A stretch of DNA of 36,839 nucleotides from Blastomonas ursincola (GTDB lineage: Bacteria > Pseudomonadota > Alphaproteobacteria > Sphingomonadales > Sphingomonadaceae): assembly GCF_013607875.1 (NCBI RefSeq), contig NZ_VDES01000004.1:115870-152708 (forward strand). The letters are read 5' to 3'. Under the pieces are notes generated by a model. It searched no databases and had not been told where the DNA came from. It saw only the letters and a program-made list of their open reading frames with translations. The position numbers and the translations under genes were made by a program. Below are positions 17,340 to 24,191 of this stretch, piece by piece; the stretch's first letter is position 1; every line of letters starts with the position of its first letter.

Positions 17340-18122
17340 ATGAACGCACTTAAGGGAATGATGCAGGGCAAGGTCGCGCTGGTATCGGGCGGGGCGGAAG
17401 GTATTGGCGGCGCGACCGGGCGGCGGATCGTCGAGGAGGGCGGCAGCGTGGTGCTCGCCGACGTGCAGTTCGACAAGGCCAAGGCGCTGGCCTCGGAGCT
17501 GGGCGAACGCGCGATGGCGGTCTCGCTCGACGTGCGCGACCTCCAGCAATGGCAAGCGGCGGTACAGGCCGCGCAGGCGACCTTCGGCAAGCTCACGCAT
17601 CTGGTCAATGTCGCCGGGATTTCGGAGCCAGGCGCGGTGGTCGATGTCGATCTGGACAGCTGGCAGCGCACCATCGACATCAACCTGAACGGCACGTTCA
17701 ACGGCTGCCGCGCCGCCATCCCCGCCATCGCGGCGGCGAACGAGCCGGGGGCGATCGTCAATATCGGGTCGATGCTGGCGCTGCGCGTCGGTTCGGGCTT
17801 TGCGGCCTATTGCGCGTCCAAGGCGGCGGTGACCGCGCTCACCAAGACCATCGCGCTCGATTGCGCCGAAAAGGGCCTGCCCATCCGCGCGAATACCGTG
17901 CATCCCGGCGCGATCCGCACGCCGATGTTCGAACGCTATCTCGATGCGCTGCCCGGCACCAATGAAGAGGTCGAAGCCATGTTCGCGGCCAACCACCCGA
18001 TGGGCCGGGTCGGCGAGGCGCACGAGGTGGTCAATGCCATCCTCTTCCTGCTCTCCGATCAGGCGAGCTTCACCACCGGGGTTGATTTCACCGTCGATGG
18101 CGGCGGAAACTTCCGCAGCTGA
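17340..18122 (+). CDS. SDR family NAD(P)-dependent oxidoreductase (4)
   Basis: A 260-residue SDR. The cofactor motif SGGAEGIG is at 16-23, NVAG at 90-93 (NNAG variant), Ser144, and Tyr157-Lys161 (YCASK). Asp41 (LADVQFD) favours NAD(H). The C-terminal FTTGVDFTVDGGG is typical. The segment NTVHPGAIRTPMF, with its conserved PG, resembles 3-beta/20-beta- or 7-alpha-hydroxysteroid-dehydrogenase-like SDRs, though this is not specific. It starts three bases after the thiolase stop. Oxidation of a 3-hydroxyacyl or ring hydroxyl group is a reasonable guess. Confidence 0.92.
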   Translation: MNALKGMMQGKVALVSGGAEGIGGATGRRIVEEGGSVVLADVQFDKAKALASELGERAMAVSLDVRDLQQWQAAVQAAQATFGKLTHLVNVAGISEPGAVVDVDLDSWQRTIDINLNGTFNGCRAAIPAIAAANEPGAIVNIGSMLALRVGSGFAAYCASKAAVTALTKTIALDCAEKGLPIRANTVHPGAIRTPMFERYLDALPGTNEEVEAMFAANHPMGRVGEAHEVVNAILFLLSDQASFTTGVDFTVDGGGNFRS

Positions 18123-18134
18123 GGGAGCGACAGT

Positions 18135-18884
18135 ATGGCACAACGGATCGATGCGCATTTCGTCGCGGCGGGCAAATATCACGATATCGACTTCGCGCGG
18201 CTGGAGGTGCTGAAGCTGCTCGCCGAGCATGACTTTGTCCGCACCACCGTGGCGCACGACTATCATGGCGTGGCCGAGCGGCTACCCGCCTGCCGGTTCC
18301 TGATCACCTATACCTGCGACCTGATGCCGAGCGAGGCCGAGGCTGCTGCGATCCGGGCCTTTCTGGAAGCTGGCGGGCGCTGGCTGGCGCTGCACGGGAC
18401 CAACTCGATCCTGCGCTTCACCGATGCCGGGGTCGACAGCCCCGAAGAGCGGCCCGACGTGATGGACATGCTGGGTACGCAGTTCAAGGCGCACCCGCCG
18501 ATCGGCGCGCCCTTCACCGTCGAGATCGTCGATACAGAGCACGACGTGACGCGCGGAATAGGCGATTTCGACGTGGTCGACGAGCTCTACCTGATGAAGC
18601 GGATGAGCGACATCCGCACGCTCGCGCAGACCCGGTTCGAGGGCGAGGCCACCGGCTTTGTCGATGCGCACTGGCCCGAAACCGTGGTGCCGGTCATCTA
18701 TACCCGCGCGATCGGCCAGGGCGGGATATTGTACAATACGCTCGGCCATTGCCGGGGCCATTATGACCTGCCGGGCATGCAGGATTTCTATCCGCACCCG
18801 GAAAAATGCGCGTGGAATTACCCCGTTTACTACGAACTGTTGCGCCGCGGCATCGCCTGGGCGACCGGACATGGCGGAATCTGA
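18135..18884 (+). CDS. ThuA-like domain protein (2)
   Basis: A 249-residue ThuA-like protein, clearly divergent from the one at 11057. Family features are FVAAGKYHDIDFARLEVLKLL, FLITYTCDLMPSEAEAAAIRAFL, the loop GGRWLALHGTNS, DTEHDVTRGIGDFDVVDELYL and the C-terminal GQGGILYNTLGHCRGHYD. It carries a His-rich C terminus (HCRGHYDLPGMQDFYPHPEKC). It lies twelve bases after SDR 4 and three before acyl-CoA dehydrogenase 2. Function is unknown. Its retention inside a beta-oxidation-like gene set argues for a role on a pathway intermediate rather than on trehalose. Confidence 0.88.
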   Translation: MAQRIDAHFVAAGKYHDIDFARLEVLKLLAEHDFVRTTVAHDYHGVAERLPACRFLITYTCDLMPSEAEAAAIRAFLEAGGRWLALHGTNSILRFTDAGVDSPEERPDVMDMLGTQFKAHPPIGAPFTVEIVDTEHDVTRGIGDFDVVDELYLMKRMSDIRTLAQTRFEGEATGFVDAHWPETVVPVIYTRAIGQGGILYNTLGHCRGHYDLPGMQDFYPHPEKCAWNYPVYYELLRRGIAWATGHGGI

Positions 18885-18887
18885 CAC

Positions 18888-20096
18888 ATGGACATGGACT
18901 TCACCCCCGAAGAGCTTGCCTTCCAGGCCGAGGTGCGCAGCTTCCTCAGAGCGCATCTGAACGAGCGGCTGGTCGAAGGCGCAAGGCGGACCCCCGGCGT
19001 GTTCGTCGAACCCGATATCGGCCTCGAATGGCAGCGCATCCTGCACGAGAAAGGCTGGCTCGCGATCCACTGGCCCGTCGAGGACGGCGGCACCGGCTGG
19101 ACCCCGGTGCAGCGCTATATCTTCGAGAAGGAATGCGCACTCGCGGGCGCCCCGGCGCTGGCGGTGCTGGGGCTCAAGCTGGTCGGCCCGGTGATCTGCC
19201 GCTTCGGGACGCCCGAACAGAAGGCGCGCTTCCTGCCGCGCATCCTTTCGGCCGAGGATTACTGGTGCCAGGGCTATTCGGAGCCCGGCTCCGGATCGGA
19301 CCTGGCCAGCCTGAAGACCCGCGCAGTGCTCGAGCGCGATACCTACCGCATCAACGGGTCCAAGATCTGGACCACGCACGCGCATTACGCCAACTGGATG
19401 TTCTGCCTCGTCCGCACCGACCCGGACGTGTCGGCGCAGCGCGGCATCACCTTTCTGCTGGTGCCGATGGACCAGCCGGGCGTCACCGTCACCCCCATCG
19501 TCACCATGGCGGGCGATCATGAGGTCAATCAGGTGTTCCTCGACGATGCCAGGAGCCATGTCGGCAACCGCATCGGCGAAGAGGGCCAGGGCTGGACCAT
19601 CGCCAAGTTCCTGCTCGAGAACGAGCGCGGCGGATCGTGCTTCGCGCCCAAGCTGATCGCCGATATCGACCAGCTCGCGCTCACCGCCGCGCGCGTGCCC
19701 AGCGGCACCAACGGCGCGCTGGTCCATGACACCGAGATTTCGCGCAAGCTCGCCTCGCTGCGGCTGCGCGCGCGCGCGTTCGAGATCAGCGAGCTGCGCA
19801 TCCTGGCCGAGATCGCCAAGGGCCGCCCGCCGGGTCCGCAGACCTCTTTGGTCAAGCTGTTCTCCGCGAACTTGCGGCAGGAGCTCGATACGCTGGCGAT
19901 GGAAATCCACGGGCTTGCCGGGCTGCAACTGCCCGCAGAGCGCCCGCTCTACGGCAACGAGGCGCCCGAGCCGGTGGGCAGCATCGAGGCGCAGATGGCG
20001 GCCGGCCGCTATCTCAATTCGCGCGCCTGGACGATCTTCGGCGGATCGGACGAGGTGCAGAAGAACATCATCGCCAAGACCGTGCTGGGGTTGTGA
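18888..20096 (+). CDS. Acyl-CoA dehydrogenase (2, FadE-like)
   Basis: A 402-residue acyl-CoA dehydrogenase. Landmarks in order are MDMDFTPEELAFQAEVRSFL, WCQGYSEPGSGSDLASLKTRA (flavin/substrate loop), YRINGSKIWTTHAHYANWMF, LLENERGGSCFAPKLIADID, and the C-terminal RAWTIFGGSDEVQKNIIAKTVLG. The conserved GSGSDLA and WTTHA motifs are intact. It is probably the larger partner of, or a separate step from, dehydrogenase 1. It starts three bases after ThuA-like 2, so is in the same transcript. Confidence 0.94.
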   Translation: MDMDFTPEELAFQAEVRSFLRAHLNERLVEGARRTPGVFVEPDIGLEWQRILHEKGWLAIHWPVEDGGTGWTPVQRYIFEKECALAGAPALAVLGLKLVGPVICRFGTPEQKARFLPRILSAEDYWCQGYSEPGSGSDLASLKTRAVLERDTYRINGSKIWTTHAHYANWMFCLVRTDPDVSAQRGITFLLVPMDQPGVTVTPIVTMAGDHEVNQVFLDDARSHVGNRIGEEGQGWTIAKFLLENERGGSCFAPKLIADIDQLALTAARVPSGTNGALVHDTEISRKLASLRLRARAFEISELRILAEIAKGRPPGPQTSLVKLFSANLRQELDTLAMEIHGLAGLQLPAERPLYGNEAPEPVGSIEAQMAAGRYLNSRAWTIFGGSDEVQKNIIAKTVLGL

Positions 20097-20100
20097 GGCG

Positions 20101-20142
20101 GCACCCAGGCGTGCCACACTCGCCTGACCCCGTTCTGGGTGC
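20101..20142 (+). other. Nested hairpin between dehydrogenase 2 and the dienoyl-CoA-reductase-like gene
   Basis: GCACCCAG (20101-20108) pairs with CTGGGTGC (20135-20142), with an inner pair AGGCG/CGCCT (20107-20111 and 20121-20125, sharing two bases with the outer left arm). There is no T-tract, so simple termination is unlikely. An RNA-processing or stability role is possible. Confidence 0.4.
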
Positions 20143-20169
20143 AGACAAAAAGAAGCAGGAGAGCCCCGA

Positions 20170-21081
20170 ATGGACATCGCGCAGATCATGTACCGCCCCG
20201 GCCTGATGCAGGGCGAGCGCATCCTGGTCACCGGGGGCGGCACGGGGCTGGGCAAGGTGATGGCCGAAGCGTTCCTGTATCTCGGCGCCGAGGTGCATAT
20301 CTGCGGGCGGCGCGGTGCGGTGCTGGAAGCGACGGCGGACGAGCTGATGACGCGGCATGGCGGCACTGTCGGCGCGCATGTCTGCGATATCCGCGACGCC
20401 GCGTCGATCGACGCGATGGTGGCCGCGATCTGGGCGCAGCACGGGCCGCTTACGGGCCTGGTCAACAACGCGGCGGGCAATTTCATCAGCCGTACCGAGG
20501 ACTTGAGCATCAACGGCTTCAACGCGATTTCGGACATCGTGTTTCGCGGCACCTTCTACATCACGCACAATGTCGGCAAGCGGATGATCGCGGAGAATAT
20601 CCGGGGCAATTTCCTCGCGATCCTCACCACCTGGGTTTGGAACGGCGGGCCGTTCACCGTGCCCTCGGCCATGTCCAAGGCGGGGATCAACGTGATGACG
20701 CAATCGCTCGCCACCGAATGGGGGCGCTACGGATTGCGCTTCAACGCGATCGCGCCGGGCACCTTCCCGACCAAGGGGATGACCGAGCGGCTGTCGCCCG
20801 GCAATAGTCAGGGGCTTCAGGGCCAGAATGCCGATCGCGGCAACCCGATGGGCCGGGTGGGCGAGATGCACGAGCTGGCCAACCTGGCGGTGCTGCTGAT
20901 GGGGCGCGGCGCGGACTATATCAACGGCCAGACCATTGCCATCGACGGCGCGGGCTATCAGGCCAATTCGGGCAATTTCTACCAGAGCCTCTCGCGGATG
21001 GACGACCAGCAATGGGCGGACATGGCGGCGATGATCCGCGGCGCGAACGCCAAGGACAAGGCAGCGCGAACAACAGGTTAG
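20170..21081 (+). CDS. 2,4-dienoyl-CoA-reductase-like SDR
   Basis: A 303-residue SDR closely resembling mitochondrial-type 2,4-dienoyl-CoA reductases. TGGGTGLG is at 21-28 and the subgroup-specific NNAAGNF at 99-105. The classical Tyr of YxxxK is replaced: VPSAMSKAGI has Ser166 and Lys170, as in DECR enzymes, which use another Tyr/Lys arrangement. The segment RFNAIAPGTFPTKGM matches the DECR PGP-x-x-T-KG loop. It would use NADPH to reduce a dienoyl-CoA, removing unsaturation before beta-oxidation. GCAGGAG lies eight bases before the ATG. It ends the catabolic block. The regulator follows 128 bp later. Confidence 0.9.
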   Translation: MDIAQIMYRPGLMQGERILVTGGGTGLGKVMAEAFLYLGAEVHICGRRGAVLEATADELMTRHGGTVGAHVCDIRDAASIDAMVAAIWAQHGPLTGLVNNAAGNFISRTEDLSINGFNAISDIVFRGTFYITHNVGKRMIAENIRGNFLAILTTWVWNGGPFTVPSAMSKAGINVMTQSLATEWGRYGLRFNAIAPGTFPTKGMTERLSPGNSQGLQGQNADRGNPMGRVGEMHELANLAVLLMGRGADYINGQTIAIDGAGYQANSGNFYQSLSRMDDQQWADMAAMIRGANAKDKAARTTG

Positions 21082-21209
21082 GGACCAGTGCGGACCTTTT
21101 GTCACACTGGCCGCAAAAAGCGTCGGCCGATCGCGCAATCCGTAGCGTTAGCCCGCATCCTCACCTAGTCTCGCCGGCAGGAGAGACGGATCGAATCAAG
21201 GGGAACACC

Positions 21210-22025
21210 ATGATCGAGACACATGCCAAATTCAGCGAGAATCTGGAGGCTCGCAACAGCCCGTTCAACACGCTGGCGCAGAGGGTCACGATCCGCCGGG
21301 TCGAGGATATTCGCGACGCTGCCATCGCGCTGCACGAGATGGCACAGGCGCGCGGCTTCCGCGTCGCGGCGTGCGACGACATCTCGTCCAAGGAGCCGAT
21401 GGTCGATGCCGATGGCGCGATCATCAACGGCGAGATCTTCGGCTGGATGGCCGATGGCGAACGCTGGTGGGAGGATACGCGGCTCGCGCTCAACTCGCCG
21501 CTGCCGCGCGCCTGCCGCTACGAGAGCGAGCCCTTCTGGTGCAACGAGACCGGCATGTACGGCCGCTGGCGCAACGAATATCTCGAGGAAATGGACCTGA
21601 CCGATTTCCGCAAGCGCTCGCTGGTCCATGCCGCGATCGTCGTGCCGGTGCACCTGCCGTTCGGCCAGATATCCGCGGTCAGCTTCACGCCGATGGACCG
21701 GTCGCTCACCGACCTGTCCGAACTGTTCGAAAAGCATGCCGACCTGATGGCCTCGATGACCCGCCGCTTCATCGCGGGCTATGTGATGGTGATGCGCACC
21801 AAGCGCCGGATGCCGGCGGATTGCATGCTCTCCAAGCGCGAGGTCGAATGCCTGCGCTGGGCTGCGATCGGCAAGACGGACAAGGAGATCAGCATGATCC
21901 TCGACCGCAGCCACGCGACCATCCGCTATCATATCCACCGTGCGGGCGAGAAGCTCGACGCGGTCAACCGCAGCCAGACGATCTTCAAGGCCGGGCAGCT
22001 GGGCTATCTGGGCGCGAGCGATTGA
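21210..22025 (+). CDS. LuxR-family transcriptional regulator (orphan)
   Basis: A 271-residue regulator. The N-terminal two-thirds (about residues 25-190) looks like an autoinducer-binding-like domain with FGWMADGERWWEDTRLALN. The C terminus (about 205-268) is a LuxR/GerE helix-turn-helix: LSKREVECLRWAAIGKTDKEI, then ATIRYHIHRAGEKLDAVNR. No luxI-type synthase is in the window, so it is an orphan and may sense a pathway compound. AAGGGGAACACC precedes the ATG at 21210. It sits between the beta-oxidation-like block and the Rieske block and is a candidate regulator of both. A dyad CCAGTG-N14-CACTGG lies in its own leader at 21085-21110. Confidence 0.9.
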   Translation: MIETHAKFSENLEARNSPFNTLAQRVTIRRVEDIRDAAIALHEMAQARGFRVAACDDISSKEPMVDADGAIINGEIFGWMADGERWWEDTRLALNSPLPRACRYESEPFWCNETGMYGRWRNEYLEEMDLTDFRKRSLVHAAIVVPVHLPFGQISAVSFTPMDRSLTDLSELFEKHADLMASMTRRFIAGYVMVMRTKRRMPADCMLSKREVECLRWAAIGKTDKEISMILDRSHATIRYHIHRAGEKLDAVNRSQTIFKAGQLGYLGASD

Positions 22026-22032
22026 ATCGGTT

Positions 22033-22183
22033 GCTCTCTCCCCTTCAGGGGAGAGACGCGAGACTTGGCGGCTTTGCAGCCTAGTCGCAGCAGAGAGGGG
22101 CTGTGCGCTACGCCCCCCCTCTCAACTTCGCCTAGCCAGCAAGCTGGCAAGGCTGCGTATCTCTCCCCTGAAGGGGAGAGAGC
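22033..22183. repeat. Palindromic repeat (family C) between convergent genes
   Basis: A 151-bp element bounded by GCTCTCTCCCCTTCAGGGG and its exact reverse complement at 22165-22183 (CCCCTGAAGGGGAGAGAGC). Each end is itself a hairpin (CTCTCCCCT-TC-AGGGGAGAG). It fills the gap between the LuxR regulator and the VOC gene, which converge, and probably acts as a bidirectional terminator. Confidence 0.75.
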
Positions 22184-22188
22184 TGGCA

Positions 22189-22749
22189 TCACCCCAGCAC
22201 CCGCACAGGATCGCTTCCGTCCCAGCTCTTCGCCGCCTCTGCGATCATCGCGAAAAACCCTTCGCTGCCGCTCGCCGGCTGCAATATCTCGACGATCGCC
22301 CCGGCATTGGGCCGCGTCTCGGCGGGGCCGCAATCGGCATAGATGACCGCGCCGTCCGCGCCCACCTTGCCCTCCACCAGCACAAGCCCGCCGCGCGATT
22401 CGACCGTCGCACGCGCCGAGGCAATATCGTCGGTGAGCAGGCAGACATGGTGCATCGCCTGCCCGCCGGGCCAGTAATCGCCGCGATAGATCGAGGGGGC
22501 GTCATTGTCCTGCCGGATCAGTTCCACCTGCACATCGCCCCATTGCGCCAGCGCGATGGTGAAGGTGCAGTCGGACGGCGCGCCCATGAAGCGCGCGTCC
22601 TCGAGCCGAATCCGTTCCATCACGAAGAACGGTCCCACGCCCATATTCTCGGTCCAGTGGCGGAGCGCCGCGTCGAAATCCTCCGGCACGAAGGCGATCT
22701 GCATCGGCTTGCCGATCGCGGCGATGGTGGCGGCGGTGTCTGCAGGCAT
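22189..22749 (-). CDS. VOC-superfamily (glyoxalase/epimerase-like) protein
   Basis: A 186-residue vicinal-oxygen-chelate fold protein. QIAFVPEDFDAALRHW opens the first beta-alpha-beta-beta-beta module, with DVQVELIRQDN closing it. AMHHVCLLTDDIASARATV opens the second, and AIVEILQPA closes it. Candidate metal ligands are Gln17, Glu76, His100/101 and the late Glu in VEIL. This arrangement resembles methylmalonyl-CoA epimerase-like or lactoylglutathione-lyase-like members more than extradiol dioxygenases. The ATG at 22749 follows GAGGGAGTGCC. It is divergent from the Rieske oxygenase operon. The reaction is unknown. Confidence 0.85.
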   Translation of the reverse strand: MPADTAATIAAIGKPMQIAFVPEDFDAALRHWTENMGVGPFFVMERIRLEDARFMGAPSDCTFTIALAQWGDVQVELIRQDNDAPSIYRGDYWPGGQAMHHVCLLTDDIASARATVESRGGLVLVEGKVGADGAVIYADCGPAETRPNAGAIVEILQPASGSEGFFAMIAEAAKSWDGSDPVRVLG

Positions 22750-22764
22750 GGCACTCCCTCCCCT

Positions 22765-22780
22765 CACTAAACCAATAGTG
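22765..22780. promoter_or_regulatory. Dyad CACTA-N6-TAGTG in the VOC/Rieske divergent promoter
   Basis: CACTAAACCAATAGTG is a 16-bp inverted repeat with 5-bp arms, in the 97-bp region between the divergent VOC and Rieske oxygenase genes. It overlaps AGTGTCA (22777-22783), which shares TGTCA with the dyad at 5543. It is a candidate operator controlling both directions. Confidence 0.35.
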
Positions 22781-22846
22781 TCATTGCCTTGCCCTCTTCT
22801 GGCATGGTGCTCGCAATTGCCATTGTCCAAATTGGGAGGCCCTTAC

Positions 22847-24064
22847 ATGGCCGAACGCGATCCTTCCGACAGCCTGACCCCGGACTGGGCGGCGTCGCGC
22901 AAGCTGCGTGCGCGTGAAATCCGCCGCAAGATCGTCGCGAACGTGGCGAACAGGACCACCGACATGGCCGACGGACCGCTGCCGCTGCACAAGTCGGTCT
23001 ATATCGATGAAGCGCGGTTCGAGGCCGAGCGCGAGCACCTGTTCCTGGGCCAGCCGCTGGTCGCGGGCCTCTCCGGCGATATTCCCGAGCCCGGCGACTA
23101 TCTGGTGTTCGATGCCGCCGGCCCCTCGATCCTGGTGATTCGCGGCAAGGATGGCGTGGTGCGCGCCTTTCGCAACCTGTGCACGCATCGCGGCGCCAAG
23201 CTGGTCGAGCAGGCCGAGCCGTTCACCGGCAAGGCCAGCCGCATCTCCTGCCCGTTCCACGCCTGGACCTTCGACAATCTGGGTCGGCTGGTGGGCCAGC
23301 CGGGCAAGCCGGGCTTTGCGGATTGCGCAATCGGCGCGCGCGACCTGCTCGAACTGCCGTGCAGCGAATATCTCGGCCTCATCTTCGTGCGCGCGTCCGA
23401 AGGCGAGCCGATCGACGCGGCGGCGCATCTGGGCGATTTCGCCGACCAACTCGCGCTGATCGAGCTCACCCGCGCGGTGCCGGTGAAAAAGGGCATCCTC
23501 ACCGCCGATTCGAACTGGAAATTCGCGCTCGACACCTATGGCGAGGGCTATCATTTCGCCGCGCTGCACAGCTCGACCATCGGCCAGACGCACTATAACG
23601 ACATCTCAGTGCTCGAACGCTTCGGCCGCCATCACCGCATCAGCTTTCCCGACAAGACCATCGGCGATCTGGTCGGCAGGGACGAGGCCGAATGGCCCGA
23701 TACCGAATATGGCGGGGTGCATTATCTCTTTCCCAACACCGTGATCTTCTTCGGCGCGGTGACGCCCGGCGTCTATTTCACCCAGGTCTTCCGCCTCTTC
23801 CCCGATGGCGTCGGCAGGACTCGCTGCCAGTTCGCGGTCTATGCCCCGTTCGGCATCATCGACGAGGAATATCGCGGGGTGTGCGAATTGGCCTACGATG
23901 CCACCGCGACCGTCGTGCAGACCGAGGATTATCGCGTCGCCAGCCACGGCTATGCGAACCTCATGACCGCACCAGCGGATTTCCACGTCGTGCTGGGCGC
24001 GAACGAAAGCGCGCCGCAAGCGGTGCACCAGCATATCGCCGAGGTGATCGGGATGCCTTTGTAG
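22847..24064 (+). CDS. Rieske non-heme iron oxygenase alpha subunit (1)
   Basis: A 405-residue aromatic-ring-hydroxylating-type oxygenase alpha subunit. The Rieske cluster ligands are C112/H114 (LCTHRGAKLV) and C135/H138 (SCPFHAW). The catalytic mononuclear iron site is in DTYGEGYHFAALHSS, with H236 and H241. Glu233 stands at the bridging position that is Asp in naphthalene dioxygenase and Glu in carnitine-monooxygenase-type enzymes. The third, carboxylate ligand probably lies in the C-terminal part (CELAYDATATVVQTED). The ATG at 22847 follows TTGGGAGGCCC. No small beta subunit of usual type follows. A second alpha subunit follows across a family A repeat. Confidence 0.94.
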   Translation: MAERDPSDSLTPDWAASRKLRAREIRRKIVANVANRTTDMADGPLPLHKSVYIDEARFEAEREHLFLGQPLVAGLSGDIPEPGDYLVFDAAGPSILVIRGKDGVVRAFRNLCTHRGAKLVEQAEPFTGKASRISCPFHAWTFDNLGRLVGQPGKPGFADCAIGARDLLELPCSEYLGLIFVRASEGEPIDAAAHLGDFADQLALIELTRAVPVKKGILTADSNWKFALDTYGEGYHFAALHSSTIGQTHYNDISVLERFGRHHRISFPDKTIGDLVGRDEAEWPDTEYGGVHYLFPNTVIFFGAVTPGVYFTQVFRLFPDGVGRTRCQFAVYAPFGIIDEEYRGVCELAYDATATVVQTEDYRVASHGYANLMTAPADFHVVLGANESAPQAVHQHIAEVIGMPL

Positions 24065-24074
24065 CGCGGCACAT

Positions 24075-24152
24075 CCGTTTGTCCCGAGCGTGTCGAGGGA
24101 CCTTACGCGACCCTTTCCGATCACGTCCCTCGACTTCGCTCGGGACAAACGG
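24075..24152 (+). repeat. Family A modular palindromic repeat, copy 4 (78 bp, short form)
   Basis: The ends are perfect 15-bp inverted repeats CCGTTTGTCCCGAGC and GCTCGGGACAAACGG, with GTCGAGGGAC...GTCCCTCGAC directly inside. The right-hand hairpin module of copies 2 and 3 is absent. It lies between the two Rieske oxygenase genes. The downstream gene has its own GAGGAG after the repeat. Confidence 0.9.
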
Positions 24153-24191
24153 GAGGGGGCAAGCAGAGAACAAGATATTGAGGAGAGCAAG

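Noticed and set aside
16002-18266. Very long open frames antisense to real genes (also 3075-5426 plus, 13282-15222 minus and 18282-20552 minus)
   Set aside because: They lie opposite genes with clear family motifs, have Arg/His/Gly-rich compositions without domains, and are what GC-rich coding sequence produces on its other strand.
11057-18884. Trehalose or other sugar degradation because of ThuA-like genes
   Set aside because: No sugar transporter, kinase, hydrolase or sugar dehydrogenase is present; all neighbours are CoA- and oxygenase-type genes.
21085-21110. lux box for the LuxR-type regulator
   Set aside because: The dyad CCAGTG-N14-CACTGG has short arms and a wide spacer unlike the usual 18-22 bp lux box; kept only as a note in the regulator entry.
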